The notes: generated from the sequence alone by a model not told the origin. DNA of 64,000 nt from Arthrobacter sp. AFG7.2 (GCF_002892835.1 NZ_PJMB01000001.1:248001-312000); one strand, 5' to 3'; numbered from the stretch's first letter, positions 26,941-36,206 are shown. A program made the numbers and translations.

Positions 26941-28232
26941 TGGCCATTTCCGGGCGCTTTGTCCTGCTGGTACTGCTTGGCCTGGTGCCGGTCCTGCTGT
27001 TCCCCGGCTGGGGTACCGTACTGATGGTGATGTTGGCGCTCGCAGCCCTTGCCGCCGTCGACCTGCTGCTGGCAGCATCACTCAAAGCAGTCCACGTCCT
27101 GCGTTCAGACCCTGGAAACGTCACGCTGCACGCCGCTGTGGACGCAGTACTGACGGTGCAGAACGACGGCGGCCGCCGGCTTCACGGGATACTCCGCGAC
27201 GCGTGGCAGCCCTCGGCAGGGGCCCGGAACCCGGTCCAGGACATCGATGTCCCTGCAGGCGAAAGCAGGCGGTTTACTGTCCGGCTGCAGCCTTCCCGGC
27301 GCGGGGACCTCCGGGCACCGCATGCCACGATTCGCGCCTTCGGCCCTCTGCTGCTCGCCGCGCGCCAAAGGACCGTGCAGTGCCCCGGTTCGCTGCGGGT
27401 CCTGCCGCCGTTCCGCTCCCGCCGGCACCTGCCGTCCAAGCTGCGGAAACTGCGGGAGCTCGACGGCAAGGCCGCCGTCCAGATCCGCGGTGCCGGCACC
27501 GAGTTCGATTCCCTGCGGGACTACGTCCGCGGCGACGACGTCCGGTCCATCGACTGGCGGGCCACGGCACGCCGGCAGGCAGTAGTGGTGCGCACCTGGC
27601 GGCCAGAACGTGACCGGCGCGTGGTCATGGTTCTTGATACGTCCAGGACATCCGCAGCAAGGATCAACGATGAAACCCGGCTGGATACCGGAATGGAAGC
27701 TGCGCTCCTGCTGGGTGTCCTCGCCGAGCGCGGCGGGGACCGGGTGGACTTCCTGGCCTTTGACCGCCGGGCGCGTGCCAGGGCTGGATCAGCCGGGCAG
27801 GGAAACCTCCTTGGGCAGCTCGTCCAGGCCATGGCACCGCTCGAAGCCGAACTCATCGAAATGGATTGGCCGGCGGTCCCGGCGCAGGTCCGCGCCGTTT
27901 CCGTGCACCGGTCCCTTGTGGTGCTGTTGACATCGCTGGACGGCGGCGCACCGGAGGAGGGGCTGCTTCCCGTCGCAGCCCGGCTGGCCACGCATCACGT
28001 GGTGGTGGTGGCAGCAGTCCGGGACCCTCAGCTGGGCACCATGCGTCAAGAACGCGACAGCGCCGCCGGTGTTTTCCGTGCCGCTGCAGCAGAACGGGCC
28101 CTGCTGCAGCGCGCGGCCATCAGCGCCGAGCTTCGCCGGCATGGCGTGGAAGTGGTGGACGCCGAACCCCACCAGCTTCCGCCGCGGCTGGCCGACCTGT
28201 ACATCAGGCTCAAGGCTGCCGGTACATTGTGA
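26940..28232 (+). CDS. DUF58 VWA-like membrane protein, MoxR partner
   Basis: This 430-residue protein has two membrane segments in the first 50 residues, then a beta-sandwich region (about 55-190), and the DUF58 signature GTEFDSLRDYVRGDDVRSID split at residue 205 and followed by WRATARR. A VWA-like domain follows, with MVLDTSRTS at about 235-243 replacing the usual DxSxS metal site in part. It is the standard partner of MoxR ATPases. Its start overlaps the moxR stop. Confidence 0.92.
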   Translation: MAISGRFVLLVLLGLVPVLLFPGWGTVLMVMLALAALAAVDLLLAASLKAVHVLRSDPGNVTLHAAVDAVLTVQNDGGRRLHGILRDAWQPSAGARNPVQDIDVPAGESRRFTVRLQPSRRGDLRAPHATIRAFGPLLLAARQRTVQCPGSLRVLPPFRSRRHLPSKLRKLRELDGKAAVQIRGAGTEFDSLRDYVRGDDVRSIDWRATARRQAVVVRTWRPERDRRVVMVLDTSRTSAARINDETRLDTGMEAALLLGVLAERGGDRVDFLAFDRRARARAGSAGQGNLLGQLVQAMAPLEAELIEMDWPAVPAQVRAVSVHRSLVVLLTSLDGGAPEEGLLPVAARLATHHVVVVAAVRDPQLGTMRQERDSAAGVFRAAAAERALLQRAAISAELRRHGVEVVDAEPHQLPPRLADLYIRLKAAGTL

Positions 28233-28278
28233 GATCACAGCCAATTGTTTCCGTCCTTTCACCAGCAGGAGGTCCCCC

Positions 28279-28992
28279 ATGAACCTTCCCATCTACCAGC
28301 AGTCACTCGGCGCCGACTTTTCCCGGCTGCAGCCCGAGCTGCAGGACTACTTCTCCCTGGTTCCCGGCTCAGGCCGCTATGGCGTGGGGGAAGGAACGTT
28401 CGACGTCGTGGGCTGCCGGCAGGAATGGCTTCGGCCTTTGTTGCGGCTCACCAGCGGGGAGGAAGCATTTTTCCCCGAGTACGGCGAGAATGTTCCCTTC
28501 CGCATCGAAAACCACGCCCACCAGGACCCCTTTGGCCGCTCCAGCCTCACTGCCCGGCGGGAAATCCGGTTCCCCGGGCGCACCCGCATTTTCCAGGACA
28601 CCACAAGCATGACCACCAGGAAGGGCACCCCTCAACTGGTGGATTACGTGGGCCGGTACCGGCGGCTGGTCACGGACCTGAACCTGGGCGTGACGGCGGA
28701 GGGGCGCCTTCGCGGCGTCTCGGAAGCCTCACGGCTCCTTCTCGGGCCCCTCCGCATTCCCCTTCCAGCCCTGCTGGACGCAAAGGCATACGCGGAGCAG
28801 TGGTGGGACCCGGCGGAAGGCCAGAACGGCAGGCACCGGATCCAGGTAAAGGTCATCCAGCCCCAGATCGGCCTGGTCCTGGTGTACGCCGGCAGCTTCG
28901 ACTACCGGCTGCGCCCCTACACCGGCGGCAGCTCAGCCCGGAGCTTCCTGCCCCGCTACGCGCAGCCGGACCGCTGGGAGAACCGGGTCTGA
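28279..28992 (+). CDS. DUF4166-domain protein
   Basis: This 237-residue protein shows features I associate with DUF4166: an N-terminal LGADFSRLQPELQDYF, an FP-rich middle with ENHAHQDPFGRSSLTARRE, and a C-terminal VIQPQIGLVLVYAGSFDY. The domain often follows saccharopine-dehydrogenase-like or epimerase proteins; here it stands alone. Its function is unknown. The ATG at 28279 follows GGAGG by six bases. It lies 46 bp after DUF58 and is probably the last gene of that transcript. Confidence 0.75.
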   Translation: MNLPIYQQSLGADFSRLQPELQDYFSLVPGSGRYGVGEGTFDVVGCRQEWLRPLLRLTSGEEAFFPEYGENVPFRIENHAHQDPFGRSSLTARREIRFPGRTRIFQDTTSMTTRKGTPQLVDYVGRYRRLVTDLNLGVTAEGRLRGVSEASRLLLGPLRIPLPALLDAKAYAEQWWDPAEGQNGRHRIQVKVIQPQIGLVLVYAGSFDYRLRPYTGGSSARSFLPRYAQPDRWENRV

Positions 28993-29016
28993 GCCATTTC
29001 GCGAAAGCCGCTCCTG

Positions 29017-30093
29017 CTAGCCCTGTGCCAGCTGGTTCAGTCCGTCTGCCAGCTGGGTCAGCCTGCCGAGGACCGCTGTGGCCTGGGCAGGGGTGCGGCC
29101 CGCGAGCCCGGCCGAAGGCGTGACCCTGATGGCGGCGAGGGACAGTGCCGGAAGCCCCAGCTGCCGCCAGGGACGCCATACCGTTTCCACGGATTCAGCA
29201 GTCTTTGGCAGTGTTCCGCCGGCTGCGTCCAGGGCTCCAATCCAGAGGTTCTTGCCTGATTCCACCGCCCCGGCCAAGTGCTCCCACTGCCGGGATGTGA
29301 GTGCCTTCAGCGGAACAGCAATGCCGTCCGCCCCGGCAGCCAGGATCTGCTCGAAAGGCGCCTCAACCTCCGGAACGGAAATCACTGTTTCTGCAGCGCC
29401 CGCGGCCCGCAGGGCGTCCAGGACCACCCGCCATGATTCGCGTACTTCGGAAGAGGGTACGGCCCGCAGGGTGCGGTACCCGCTCGATGTGGGGATGGTG
29501 CCGGCGAGAACCGCGGCGATGTCCGGCTCGTCCACTTGGACTACCACCCGCGCCCCGGGTACAGCTGCCGATACCCTCGCAAGGTAGTCCCCCACCCCGG
29601 CGGCCAGCGAGGCAGCAAGATCCCGGCGCGCCCCGTAGTCGATGAGGGCGCGCTCGCCGTTGTGCAGGTGGAGACCGGCCGCGAGGCTCAGCGGCCCCAC
29701 CAGCTGGATCTTGATTTCGGCGGCGGACTTTTCCTCTGCACCTGCCACATCTGCCAGGACGTTGATGTCCGTGGCAAGGGCGGATGCGGCGCGGCGGAAG
29801 TCCTTGCCGGGACGGTCAACCAGCCGCCAGCCATAGGGCTGGACGTCAACGGCCAGCTCCTCGAGGAGGCATGCGGTTCGTCCCAGCGCGTCAGAACCAA
29901 CGCCCCGGTCCGGCAGCTCGGCGAGGAACGGCAGGTGGGGGCTGCCAAGTTCACCCCGGATGATCCTGGCCGCCTCAACCGGGTCTTCACCCGGCCAGGG
30001 CCCCAGCGCCGTCGCGGTGACTTCCCGTTGCGGTGCTGTGGCCGGCGTTGAGGCGCCGCGGTGGATGTCCTGGCGTTCCTGGTCCGTGCTCAC
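29017..30093 (-). CDS. MetE/UROD-fold protein without zinc-binding cysteines
   Basis: This 358-residue protein resembles the family annotated as cobalamin-independent methionine synthase in actinobacteria (M. tuberculosis Rv3015c type), with ATALGPWPGEDPVEAARII at 27-45 and VVVQVDEPDIAAVL near 187. True MetE is about twice as long and binds zinc through His, Glu and two Cys. This protein has one Cys only (in GRTACLLEE), so methionine synthase activity is unlikely. Its start GTG overlaps the chorismate mutase stop by four bases (GTGA), so translation is coupled. Confidence 0.75.
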   Translation of the reverse strand: MSTDQERQDIHRGASTPATAPQREVTATALGPWPGEDPVEAARIIRGELGSPHLPFLAELPDRGVGSDALGRTACLLEELAVDVQPYGWRLVDRPGKDFRRAASALATDINVLADVAGAEEKSAAEIKIQLVGPLSLAAGLHLHNGERALIDYGARRDLAASLAAGVGDYLARVSAAVPGARVVVQVDEPDIAAVLAGTIPTSSGYRTLRAVPSSEVRESWRVVLDALRAAGAAETVISVPEVEAPFEQILAAGADGIAVPLKALTSRQWEHLAGAVESGKNLWIGALDAAGGTLPKTAESVETVWRPWRQLGLPALSLAAIRVTPSAGLAGRTPAQATAVLGRLTQLADGLNQLAQG

Positions 30094-30497
30094 GCGAGGG
30101 CAGATGCCTGCGGGTGCTGGCCGGAGGCGGCCTCATGGTCTTCGGCAATTGCCTCATGGTGCCGGATGACCTCGCCGATGATGAAGTTGAGGAATTTCTC
30201 CGCAAAGGCCGGGTCAAGGTGGGCGTCCTCGGCGAGGCGGCGAAGCCTGGCAATCTGTGCGGCCTCCCGCCCGGGATCCCCCGCGGGCAGCCGGTGGGCA
30301 GCTTTGAGGAACCCAACCTTCTGGGTGGCTTTGAAGCGCTCGGCCAGAAGGTAAACCAGGGTGGCATCAATGTTGTCGATGCTGGAGCGGATGGAGAGCA
30401 GTTCAGCCATCACGGACGTGTCCACCTGGCCGGCCAGCGAACTGGCGGAGGGGTCGTAGTCTTCGGAATCAGGACTGTGAAGGTTGTGCTGCGTCAT
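30090..30497 (-). CDS. Chorismate mutase, AroQ type
   Basis: This 135-residue all-helical protein has the AroQ core from about residue 30: LLSIRSSIDNIDATLVYLLAERF, in which Arg37, Asp and the later Lys (KVGFLK) form the active site, then EAAQIARLRRLAEDAHLDP and a C-terminal helix. It converts chorismate to prephenate in Phe/Tyr synthesis. The first 28 residues look disordered. No secretion signal is seen, so it is the cytosolic type. It is the first gene of a two-gene unit with the MetE-fold protein. Confidence 0.92.
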   Translation of the reverse strand: MTQHNLHSPDSEDYDPSASSLAGQVDTSVMAELLSIRSSIDNIDATLVYLLAERFKATQKVGFLKAAHRLPAGDPGREAAQIARLRRLAEDAHLDPAFAEKFLNFIIGEVIRHHEAIAEDHEAASGQHPQASALA

Positions 30498-30539
30498 GCT
30501 TCAAGTCTATGGGCAGGCACCGGAATCACCCGGGTGTTA

Positions 30540-30570
30540 AGCGCCGGTGCCGCCAACCGGCACCGGCGCT
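30540..30570 (-). terminator. Hairpin after the peptide ABC operon
   Basis: AGCGCCGGTGCCG (30540-30552) pairs perfectly with 30558-30570 around a five-base loop, just after the operon's last stop codon. There is no T run, so it may act as a GC-rich terminator or 3' stabiliser. Confidence 0.6.
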
Positions 30571-30602
30571 CACGACTGCATGGCACTCCCGGGGATAACC
30601 GC

Positions 30603-32327
30603 TTAGATGCCGAGCAGCGCCCGGTGTTCTTCCCGCCGCCGCGCCTGTTCCTGCGGATCCGGTACGGGCAGGGACGCGATGAGCCGCCGGGTGTAATCAT
30701 GTTCCGGGCTGCCCATTACCTGGTTGCCGATACCCTGCTCCACCAGCCGGCCCTTGTACAGGACCCCCACCCAGGATGACAGCGTGTCCACCACCGCGAG
30801 GTCGTGGCTGATGAACAGGCAGGCGAAGCCGAACTCCTCCTGGATGTCCCTGAACAGCTCGAGGACTTTGGCCTGCACTGAAACGTCGAGGGCCGACGTC
30901 GGCTCATCCGCTATCAGCAGCCGGGGGTTCAGGCTGAGGGCGCGCGCCAGGGACGCCCGCTGGCGCTGGCCGCCGGACAGTTCGTGCGGGTACCGTCCCG
31001 CGTACGACGCCGGCAGCTGGACTGCTTCGAGCAGTTCACCTACGCGCTTGCGCGCCTGAGCCGGGCTTGGCTTCGTGTGGATGACCATGGGTTCGGCGAT
31101 GCAGTCGCCGATGGTCAGTTGCGGGTTGAAGGAGGCCGCCGGGTCCTGGAACACAAAGCCGATGTCCTTCCGGAGCGGTTTGAAGGTGCGTTCCTTGAGG
31201 TTCAGCATCTCGTAGCCCAGCACGCGGAGGCTGCCGCCGGTGGTCCTGTTGAGGCCTGCAATGGCACGCCCGATGGTGGTCTTTCCGGAACCGGACTCCC
31301 CCACCAGCCCGAACACCTCGCCCCGCGAAAGTGTGAAGCTGACCTGGTCCACGGCCTTGAATGCGGGTGTTCCCAGCCTGCCCGGGTACTCGATGGTGAG
31401 GTCCTTGGCCTCCACCAGGATTTCCTCATCCTTGTGGGCCCGGCTGGTCAGCCCCTCCGAGGCGGAGTTGTGTCCGAGGTGCGGCACTGCGGCGAGCAGC
31501 TTCCGGGTGTAGTCCTGTTTGGGTTCCGCAAACAGGGTACGGGCCGGTGCCTCTTCCACCACGTCGCCCTGGTACATGACCACCACGCGGTCGGCGAGGT
31601 CCGCCACCACGCCCATATTGTGCGTGATGAGCACAATGGACGTGCCGTACTTGTCGCGCAGGTCCCGCAACAGCTCCAGGATCTCGGCCTGGACAGTCAC
31701 GTCCAGCGCCGTGGTGGGTTCGTCGGCAACGATCAGGCCGGGATTCAGGGCCAGCGCCGCGGCGATGACCACCCGCTGCTTCTGTCCTCCGGAGAACTGG
31801 TGGGGGTAGTAGTTGACGCGGTGCTCGGGATCAGGGATGCCCACCTTGCGCAGGGCGTCAATGGCCCGGGACTTCGCTTCCTTGGCTGAAACCCGGTTCC
31901 CGTCAGTGCCGGCGTGCGCGCGGATGCCTTCGGCGATTTGCCAGCCCACCGTGAACACCGGGTTCAGGGCCGTTGACGGTTCCTGGAAAACCATGGCCAC
32001 GTCCCGCCCGCGGATCTGGCGCAGTGTGGCAGCGCTGACGCTGATCACGTCCGCCCCGTTGATCACCACTGCCCCGGAACTGCTGGCCGTTTCCGGAAGC
32101 AGGCCCAGGATCGTCTTGGCGGTGACCGTCTTGCCGGACCCGGACTCCCCCACGATCGCCAGCACTTCCCCCTTCCTGACCTCCAGGCTGACGTCCCTGA
32201 CGGCATGGACCGGACCGCCGTCAGTGGCGAACGTGACCTGGAGGTGGTCGATGTCGAGGACCGGATGGCCGCCGTCGGACTCGTGTCCTGACCCGGCCCC
32301 GGACGTCGTATCGATGTTGACGGTCAT
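30603..32327 (-). CDS. Fused dipeptide/oligopeptide ABC ATPase (DppD-DppF type)
   Basis: This 574-residue protein joins two complete ABC ATPase domains. The first (about 20-285) has Walker A GESGSGKT, signature FSGGQKQR and Walker B LIVADEP; the second (about 310-570) has Walker A GESGSGKT, signature LSGGQRQR and LLIADEP. The C-terminal part of each half carries the oligopeptide-transporter extension. It powers uptake through the two permeases encoded upstream. Its ATG overlaps the DppC-like stop by four bases. Fusion of DppD and DppF is common in actinobacteria. Confidence 0.95.
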   Translation of the reverse strand: MTVNIDTTSGAGSGHESDGGHPVLDIDHLQVTFATDGGPVHAVRDVSLEVRKGEVLAIVGESGSGKTVTAKTILGLLPETASSSGAVVINGADVISVSAATLRQIRGRDVAMVFQEPSTALNPVFTVGWQIAEGIRAHAGTDGNRVSAKEAKSRAIDALRKVGIPDPEHRVNYYPHQFSGGQKQRVVIAAALALNPGLIVADEPTTALDVTVQAEILELLRDLRDKYGTSIVLITHNMGVVADLADRVVVMYQGDVVEEAPARTLFAEPKQDYTRKLLAAVPHLGHNSASEGLTSRAHKDEEILVEAKDLTIEYPGRLGTPAFKAVDQVSFTLSRGEVFGLVGESGSGKTTIGRAIAGLNRTTGGSLRVLGYEMLNLKERTFKPLRKDIGFVFQDPAASFNPQLTIGDCIAEPMVIHTKPSPAQARKRVGELLEAVQLPASYAGRYPHELSGGQRQRASLARALSLNPRLLIADEPTSALDVSVQAKVLELFRDIQEEFGFACLFISHDLAVVDTLSSWVGVLYKGRLVEQGIGNQVMGSPEHDYTRRLIASLPVPDPQEQARRREEHRALLGI

Positions 32328-33337
32328 GATGCCCTCACTTCAGTTGCAATGGCGGCGCTGTCCACCGGCGCCGGGGAGCTGCTCCCCGTGCTCTTGCGGC
32401 CCCGGAGGCGCGGATCGTTCAGGTCGTTGATGCTCTCGCCCACCAGGGTCAGTCCAACCACGGTCAGCACGATAGCCAGGCCGGGAAAGAGCCCGGTCCA
32501 CCAGATCCCGGACGTGGTGTCGGCGAGCGCCTTGTTAAGGTCAAAGCCCCATTCAGCGGCCGAGCTGGGCTCAATACCGAAGCCGAGGAAACCCAGTCCG
32601 GCCAAAGTCAGGATGGCTTCGGAGGCGTTCAGGGTGAAGATCAGCGGCAGTGTGCGGGTGGCGTTGCGGTAGATGTGACGGCTCATGATGCGGATATTGG
32701 ACGCGCCCACCACCTTGGCGGATTCGACGAACGGCTCAGCCTTCAGCCTGACTGTCTCGGCCCGGATCACCCGGAAATACTGTGGGATGAACACCAGCGT
32801 GATGGCTGTACCGGCGGCGAAAATGCCGCCGATGAGGCTGGACTGGCCGCCGCTGATGACGATGGCCATCACAATGGCCACCAGCAACGACGGAAACGCG
32901 TACACGGCGTCGGCGATGACCACCAGGATCCGGTCCAGCCAGCCGCCAAGGTAGCCGCTGAGCAAGCCAAGAACCACTCCGACGACGATGGACATGGCCA
33001 CGGCAACGACGATGACCAGGATTGCGGTCTGGGCGCCCCAGATAACCCGCGAGAGGACGTCGTAGCCGCCCACCGTTGTGCCCAGGAGGTGTTTGCCGCC
33101 CGGGGCCTGCTGGGTGGGGAAGTTTCCGTCGGCGTCGGAAAGCTGGGCGAAACCGTACGGCGCCAGCAGCGGGGCGAAAAGGGCCGTCAGGACGAACAGC
33201 CCGGTGAGGACCAGGCCTGCCACGAGCATGCCGCGCTGGAGGCCGACGCTCTTGTTGAAGTGTGAAATGACCGGCAGGCGCCGGTACCAGGGGGCCCGGG
33301 GACTCTCCATGGGGACGGGAACGGCTGGGATGCTCAT
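32324..33337 (-). CDS. Peptide ABC transporter permease, DppC type
   Basis: This 337-residue inner-membrane permease has an N-terminal segment (about 33-56) followed by the OppC N-terminal region and five further helices. The EAA loop is RAETVRLKAEPFVESAKVVGASN (split here, about 190-212), which contacts the ATPase. It has an Ala/Ser-rich C-terminal tail. It begins two bases after the DppB-like stop and overlaps the ATPase gene. Confidence 0.94.
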   Translation of the reverse strand: MSIPAVPVPMESPRAPWYRRLPVISHFNKSVGLQRGMLVAGLVLTGLFVLTALFAPLLAPYGFAQLSDADGNFPTQQAPGGKHLLGTTVGGYDVLSRVIWGAQTAILVIVVAVAMSIVVGVVLGLLSGYLGGWLDRILVVIADAVYAFPSLLVAIVMAIVISGGQSSLIGGIFAAGTAITLVFIPQYFRVIRAETVRLKAEPFVESAKVVGASNIRIMSRHIYRNATRTLPLIFTLNASEAILTLAGLGFLGFGIEPSSAAEWGFDLNKALADTTSGIWWTGLFPGLAIVLTVVGLTLVGESINDLNDPRLRGRKSTGSSSPAPVDSAAIATEVRAS

Positions 33338-33339
33338 GG

Positions 33340-34431
33340 TCAGTACCTCACGCGGGGATCGATCAGCGCGGCGATAATATCCACGATGAAGTTGGTCAGG
33401 GCGACGATGATGGCGAGCAGCACCACGATGCCCTGGACGGCGACGAAGTCACGTGCCGTGAGGTAGTTGGCCAGCTGGAATCCCAGGCCTTTCCACTCGA
33501 ACGTCTTTTCAGTCAGCACAGCTCCGCCGAGCATGACGGCTATCTGCAAACCCATCACTGTGATGATGGGGATCAGCGCCGGTTTGTAGGCGTGCTTAGT
33601 GACGAGCCGGTATTCGCTTACGCCCCGGGACCGGCCGGCCTCGATGTAATCCCTGCCGAGGGTGCCGATGACGTTGGTCCGGACAAGGCGGAGGAAGATT
33701 CCGGCCGTCAGCAGGCCAAGTGCCACTGCAGGCAGGACCGCGTGGGCCATGACGTCTCCGAGCGCGGCCATGTTGCCGCTTCGGAGCGCATCGAGCCAGT
33801 AGATTCCGGTGGGGGCCGCCAGGGAGGTCAGTGCCAGTTCGCTGGACGTCCTGGCCCGCCCCGCCACCGGCAGCCAGCCGAGCCAGACGGAGAAGGTCAG
33901 CTTCAGCAGCATGCCGGCGAAGAACACCGGCGTGGCGTAGCAGAGGATGGCGAAGACCCGCAGGACGGCGTCCGGCGCCTTGTCCCGGCGGTGGGCCGCC
34001 ACCATGCCCAGGGGAATACCTACGAGCAGGGCGACGAGCAGCGCGTTGATGCTCAGCTCCAGGGTGGCCGAGCCATAGGTTGACAGCATTTCGACGACGG
34101 CACGGTTATCCGTGAGGGTGCGGCCGAAATTGCCGGTGGCCAGCTGCCCGAGGTACTCGAAGTACTGGACCAGGATGGGCCGGTCGTAACCTGCGGCCTG
34201 GATCCGCTCCTGGAGCTGGTCCTCAGGCAGGCGGCCGCCCATGGCCGCAGTGATGGGGTCTCCGGTGATCCTCATAAGGAAGAACACCATGGTCACCAGG
34301 ATAAAGATGGTGGGGAAGATCAGGAGGAAGCGGATCAGGATGTACTGTCCCAATCCGCCGCCGGAGGATTTCTTGGCTGCCGGAAGCAGCCCGTCCGCGT
34401 CAGTAGGTGGCGCGTCGATCAATGTAGTCAT
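33340..34431 (-). CDS. Peptide ABC transporter permease, DppB type
   Basis: This 363-residue permease has six membrane helices, the first at about 30-52 with the family phrase FLLIFPTIFILVTMVFFLMR-like content, and the EAA loop GRDYIEAGRSRGVSEYRLVTKH around 250. The ATG at 34431 is chosen because GAGG lies five bases upstream; 25 codons of extra open frame read through a hairpin region. It forms the import channel with the DppC-type protein. Confidence 0.94.
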   Translation of the reverse strand: MTTLIDAPPTDADGLLPAAKKSSGGGLGQYILIRFLLIFPTIFILVTMVFFLMRITGDPITAAMGGRLPEDQLQERIQAAGYDRPILVQYFEYLGQLATGNFGRTLTDNRAVVEMLSTYGSATLELSINALLVALLVGIPLGMVAAHRRDKAPDAVLRVFAILCYATPVFFAGMLLKLTFSVWLGWLPVAGRARTSSELALTSLAAPTGIYWLDALRSGNMAALGDVMAHAVLPAVALGLLTAGIFLRLVRTNVIGTLGRDYIEAGRSRGVSEYRLVTKHAYKPALIPIITVMGLQIAVMLGGAVLTEKTFEWKGLGFQLANYLTARDFVAVQGIVVLLAIIVALTNFIVDIIAALIDPRVRY

Positions 34432-34450
34432 GGGTACCTCAGGTTGTCTT

Positions 34451-34540
34451 TGCGGTGCCTGCGGCAGGCCTGCACCGCATCCCGACCAGCACGCAGGGCG
34501 GGACAAGTGCGCCTGGCTTCAGGCGCATCATGTCCCGCCC
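34451..34540 (-). terminator. Two hairpins between binding-protein and permease genes
   Basis: GGGCGGGACA (34496-34505) pairs with TGTCCCGCCC (34531-34540), with an inner seven-pair stem; a second stem pairs 34451-34458 with 34472-34479. In importer operons such hairpins commonly protect the binding-protein mRNA or partly stop transcription. Confidence 0.6.
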
Positions 34541-34574
34541 CGTGTGCGGTCAAAGCCGGATGGTTCGGTGATAC

Positions 34575-36206
34575 CTACTTGGACATCACGCCAAGACGGG
34601 TCTTGAAGGACGCGTCCAGTGTTTTCTCGACTCCCTGGACATCCGTTCCGGCCACCATGACCTGTGCACCCTGCAGCAGCGGCAGGGTGGAGAGATCCTC
34701 GGCGATGGCTTCCTGGGCCTGGCCCAGCAGCTCGCTGCGCTCCGCCTTGTCCGTGGTGACCAGCTGCTTCTTGACGATGTCGGTCACTGCGGGGTTCTCA
34801 TAGTGGTTGCCGAGGAAGTTGCCCGGGATGAAGAAGGGGGTCAGGTAGTTGTCCGCATCCGAGTAGTCGGGGAACCAGCCGAGCTGGTAGACGGGGTAGG
34901 CGTCCACGCGGCGCTCTTTGGTGTAGGTGGTCCACTCGGTGGACTTGAGATCCACGGTGAAGAGGCCCGACTTCTCAAGCTGTTCCTTTACCAGGGCGTA
35001 TTCGTCCGCCGCGGAGGTGCCGTAGCGGTCCGTGTACTGCAGCTTCACGTCAACCACCGAGGAGATACCGGCGTCGGCCAGGACCTTTTTGGCCTTGTCC
35101 AGGCTGGGCTTGCCGCTGCCGTCGCCGTACAGGCTCTTCAGCGGCTCCGTTGCGCCTTCAAATTCCTTGGGCACGTAGGAGTAGACGGGAGTGTAGGTGT
35201 CCTTGAAGACCTGCGAAGCGATAACGTCGCGGTCAACGAGGTGGGCGATGGCCTGGCGCACGGCAAGGGCCTTGGCAGGATCGGCTTCCGGCGTCTTCGC
35301 GCCGAACGGCATGGTGTCGAAGTTGAAGACCATGTAGCGCAGTTCCCCGCCGGGACCCTTGTGGACCTTTACCTTGTCGTCGTTCTCAAGGTCTGCAACG
35401 TCGGTTGCTGTGAGGATGCGGCCCGCGACGTCGATGTTGCCCTGCTGGACGTCAAGTTTCAGGTTGTTCGGGTCCGCGTAGTGCTTGAGGGTGGCGCCGT
35501 CGTTGGCTGCCGCACCCAGCATCCCCTGGTAGTCGGGGTTGGGTTTGAAGCTGACCAGTTCGTTCTTCTTGTAGCTTTCAATCGTGTACTGGCCGGCGAA
35601 GGGCTTGGCCGCGATGATCGCGTCATCGTCCATGATCTTGTCCGCAGGGAAGACTTCCTCATCCACGATCGGCCCCGGGTTGGAGGCAAGGACGCCCGGG
35701 AACACCTGGTCATTGCCGGCGGCAAGGGTGAACACCACGGTGTTGGGGTCTGTCGCCTCGATTTTTTCCATGTTGGCGAGCAGCGACGCCGGGCCGTTGG
35801 GGTCATCGATCGACTTGACGCGGTTGAAGGAGAACACGACGTCGGAGGAGTCCAGCGTGTTGCCGTTGGCGAACTTCAGGCCCGGTTTGAGCTTCACCGT
35901 GTACTCGGTGGGGCTGGTAAACGACGCAGACTCGGCGATGTCCGGGGTGGCGTCGGCGGTGCCGGGCTTGTAGTTGAGCAGGAATGGATAGATCTGGTTC
36001 ATCACCATGAAGGAACCGCCGTCGTAGGACCCGGCCGGATCCAGGGTGACCACTTTGTCCGTGGTGCCGTAGGTGATGGCACCTCCCCCTGCCTCGCCGG
36101 TTGATGTCCCGCCGCCGCTTGAGGGGCCCGTGCAGGCAGTCAGTGCGAGGGCGGAGATGCCTGCCAGCGCGATTGCGCCCTGCAGTGCTTTAGTGCTCTT
36201 CGTCAT
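34575..36206 (-). CDS. Peptide ABC transporter substrate-binding lipoprotein
   Basis: This 543-residue family-5 solute-binding protein begins with a basic N-terminus, a hydrophobic signal segment and the lipobox LTAC (Cys about 24), then a Gly/Ser linker. The SBP_bac_5 domain spans about 45-540 and includes LKPGLKFANGNTLDSSDVVFS split around residue 110. It captures di- or oligopeptides or similar ligands outside the membrane. The ATG at 36206 gives the signal peptide; upstream codons are not family-like. First gene of the four-gene operon. Confidence 0.95.
   Translation of the reverse strand: MTKSTKALQGAIALAGISALALTACTGPSSGGGTSTGEAGGGAITYGTTDKVVTLDPAGSYDGGSFMVMNQIYPFLLNYKPGTADATPDIAESASFTSPTEYTVKLKPGLKFANGNTLDSSDVVFSFNRVKSIDDPNGPASLLANMEKIEATDPNTVVFTLAAGNDQVFPGVLASNPGPIVDEEVFPADKIMDDDAIIAAKPFAGQYTIESYKKNELVSFKPNPDYQGMLGAAANDGATLKHYADPNNLKLDVQQGNIDVAGRILTATDVADLENDDKVKVHKGPGGELRYMVFNFDTMPFGAKTPEADPAKALAVRQAIAHLVDRDVIASQVFKDTYTPVYSYVPKEFEGATEPLKSLYGDGSGKPSLDKAKKVLADAGISSVVDVKLQYTDRYGTSAADEYALVKEQLEKSGLFTVDLKSTEWTTYTKERRVDAYPVYQLGWFPDYSDADNYLTPFFIPGNFLGNHYENPAVTDIVKKQLVTTDKAERSELLGQAQEAIAEDLSTLPLLQGAQVMVAGTDVQGVEKTLDASFKTRLGVMSK

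Noticed and set aside
34803..36104. 433-codon open frame opposite the peptide-binding protein gene
   Set aside because: It mirrors the codon periodicity of the real gene; no motif and no start signal.
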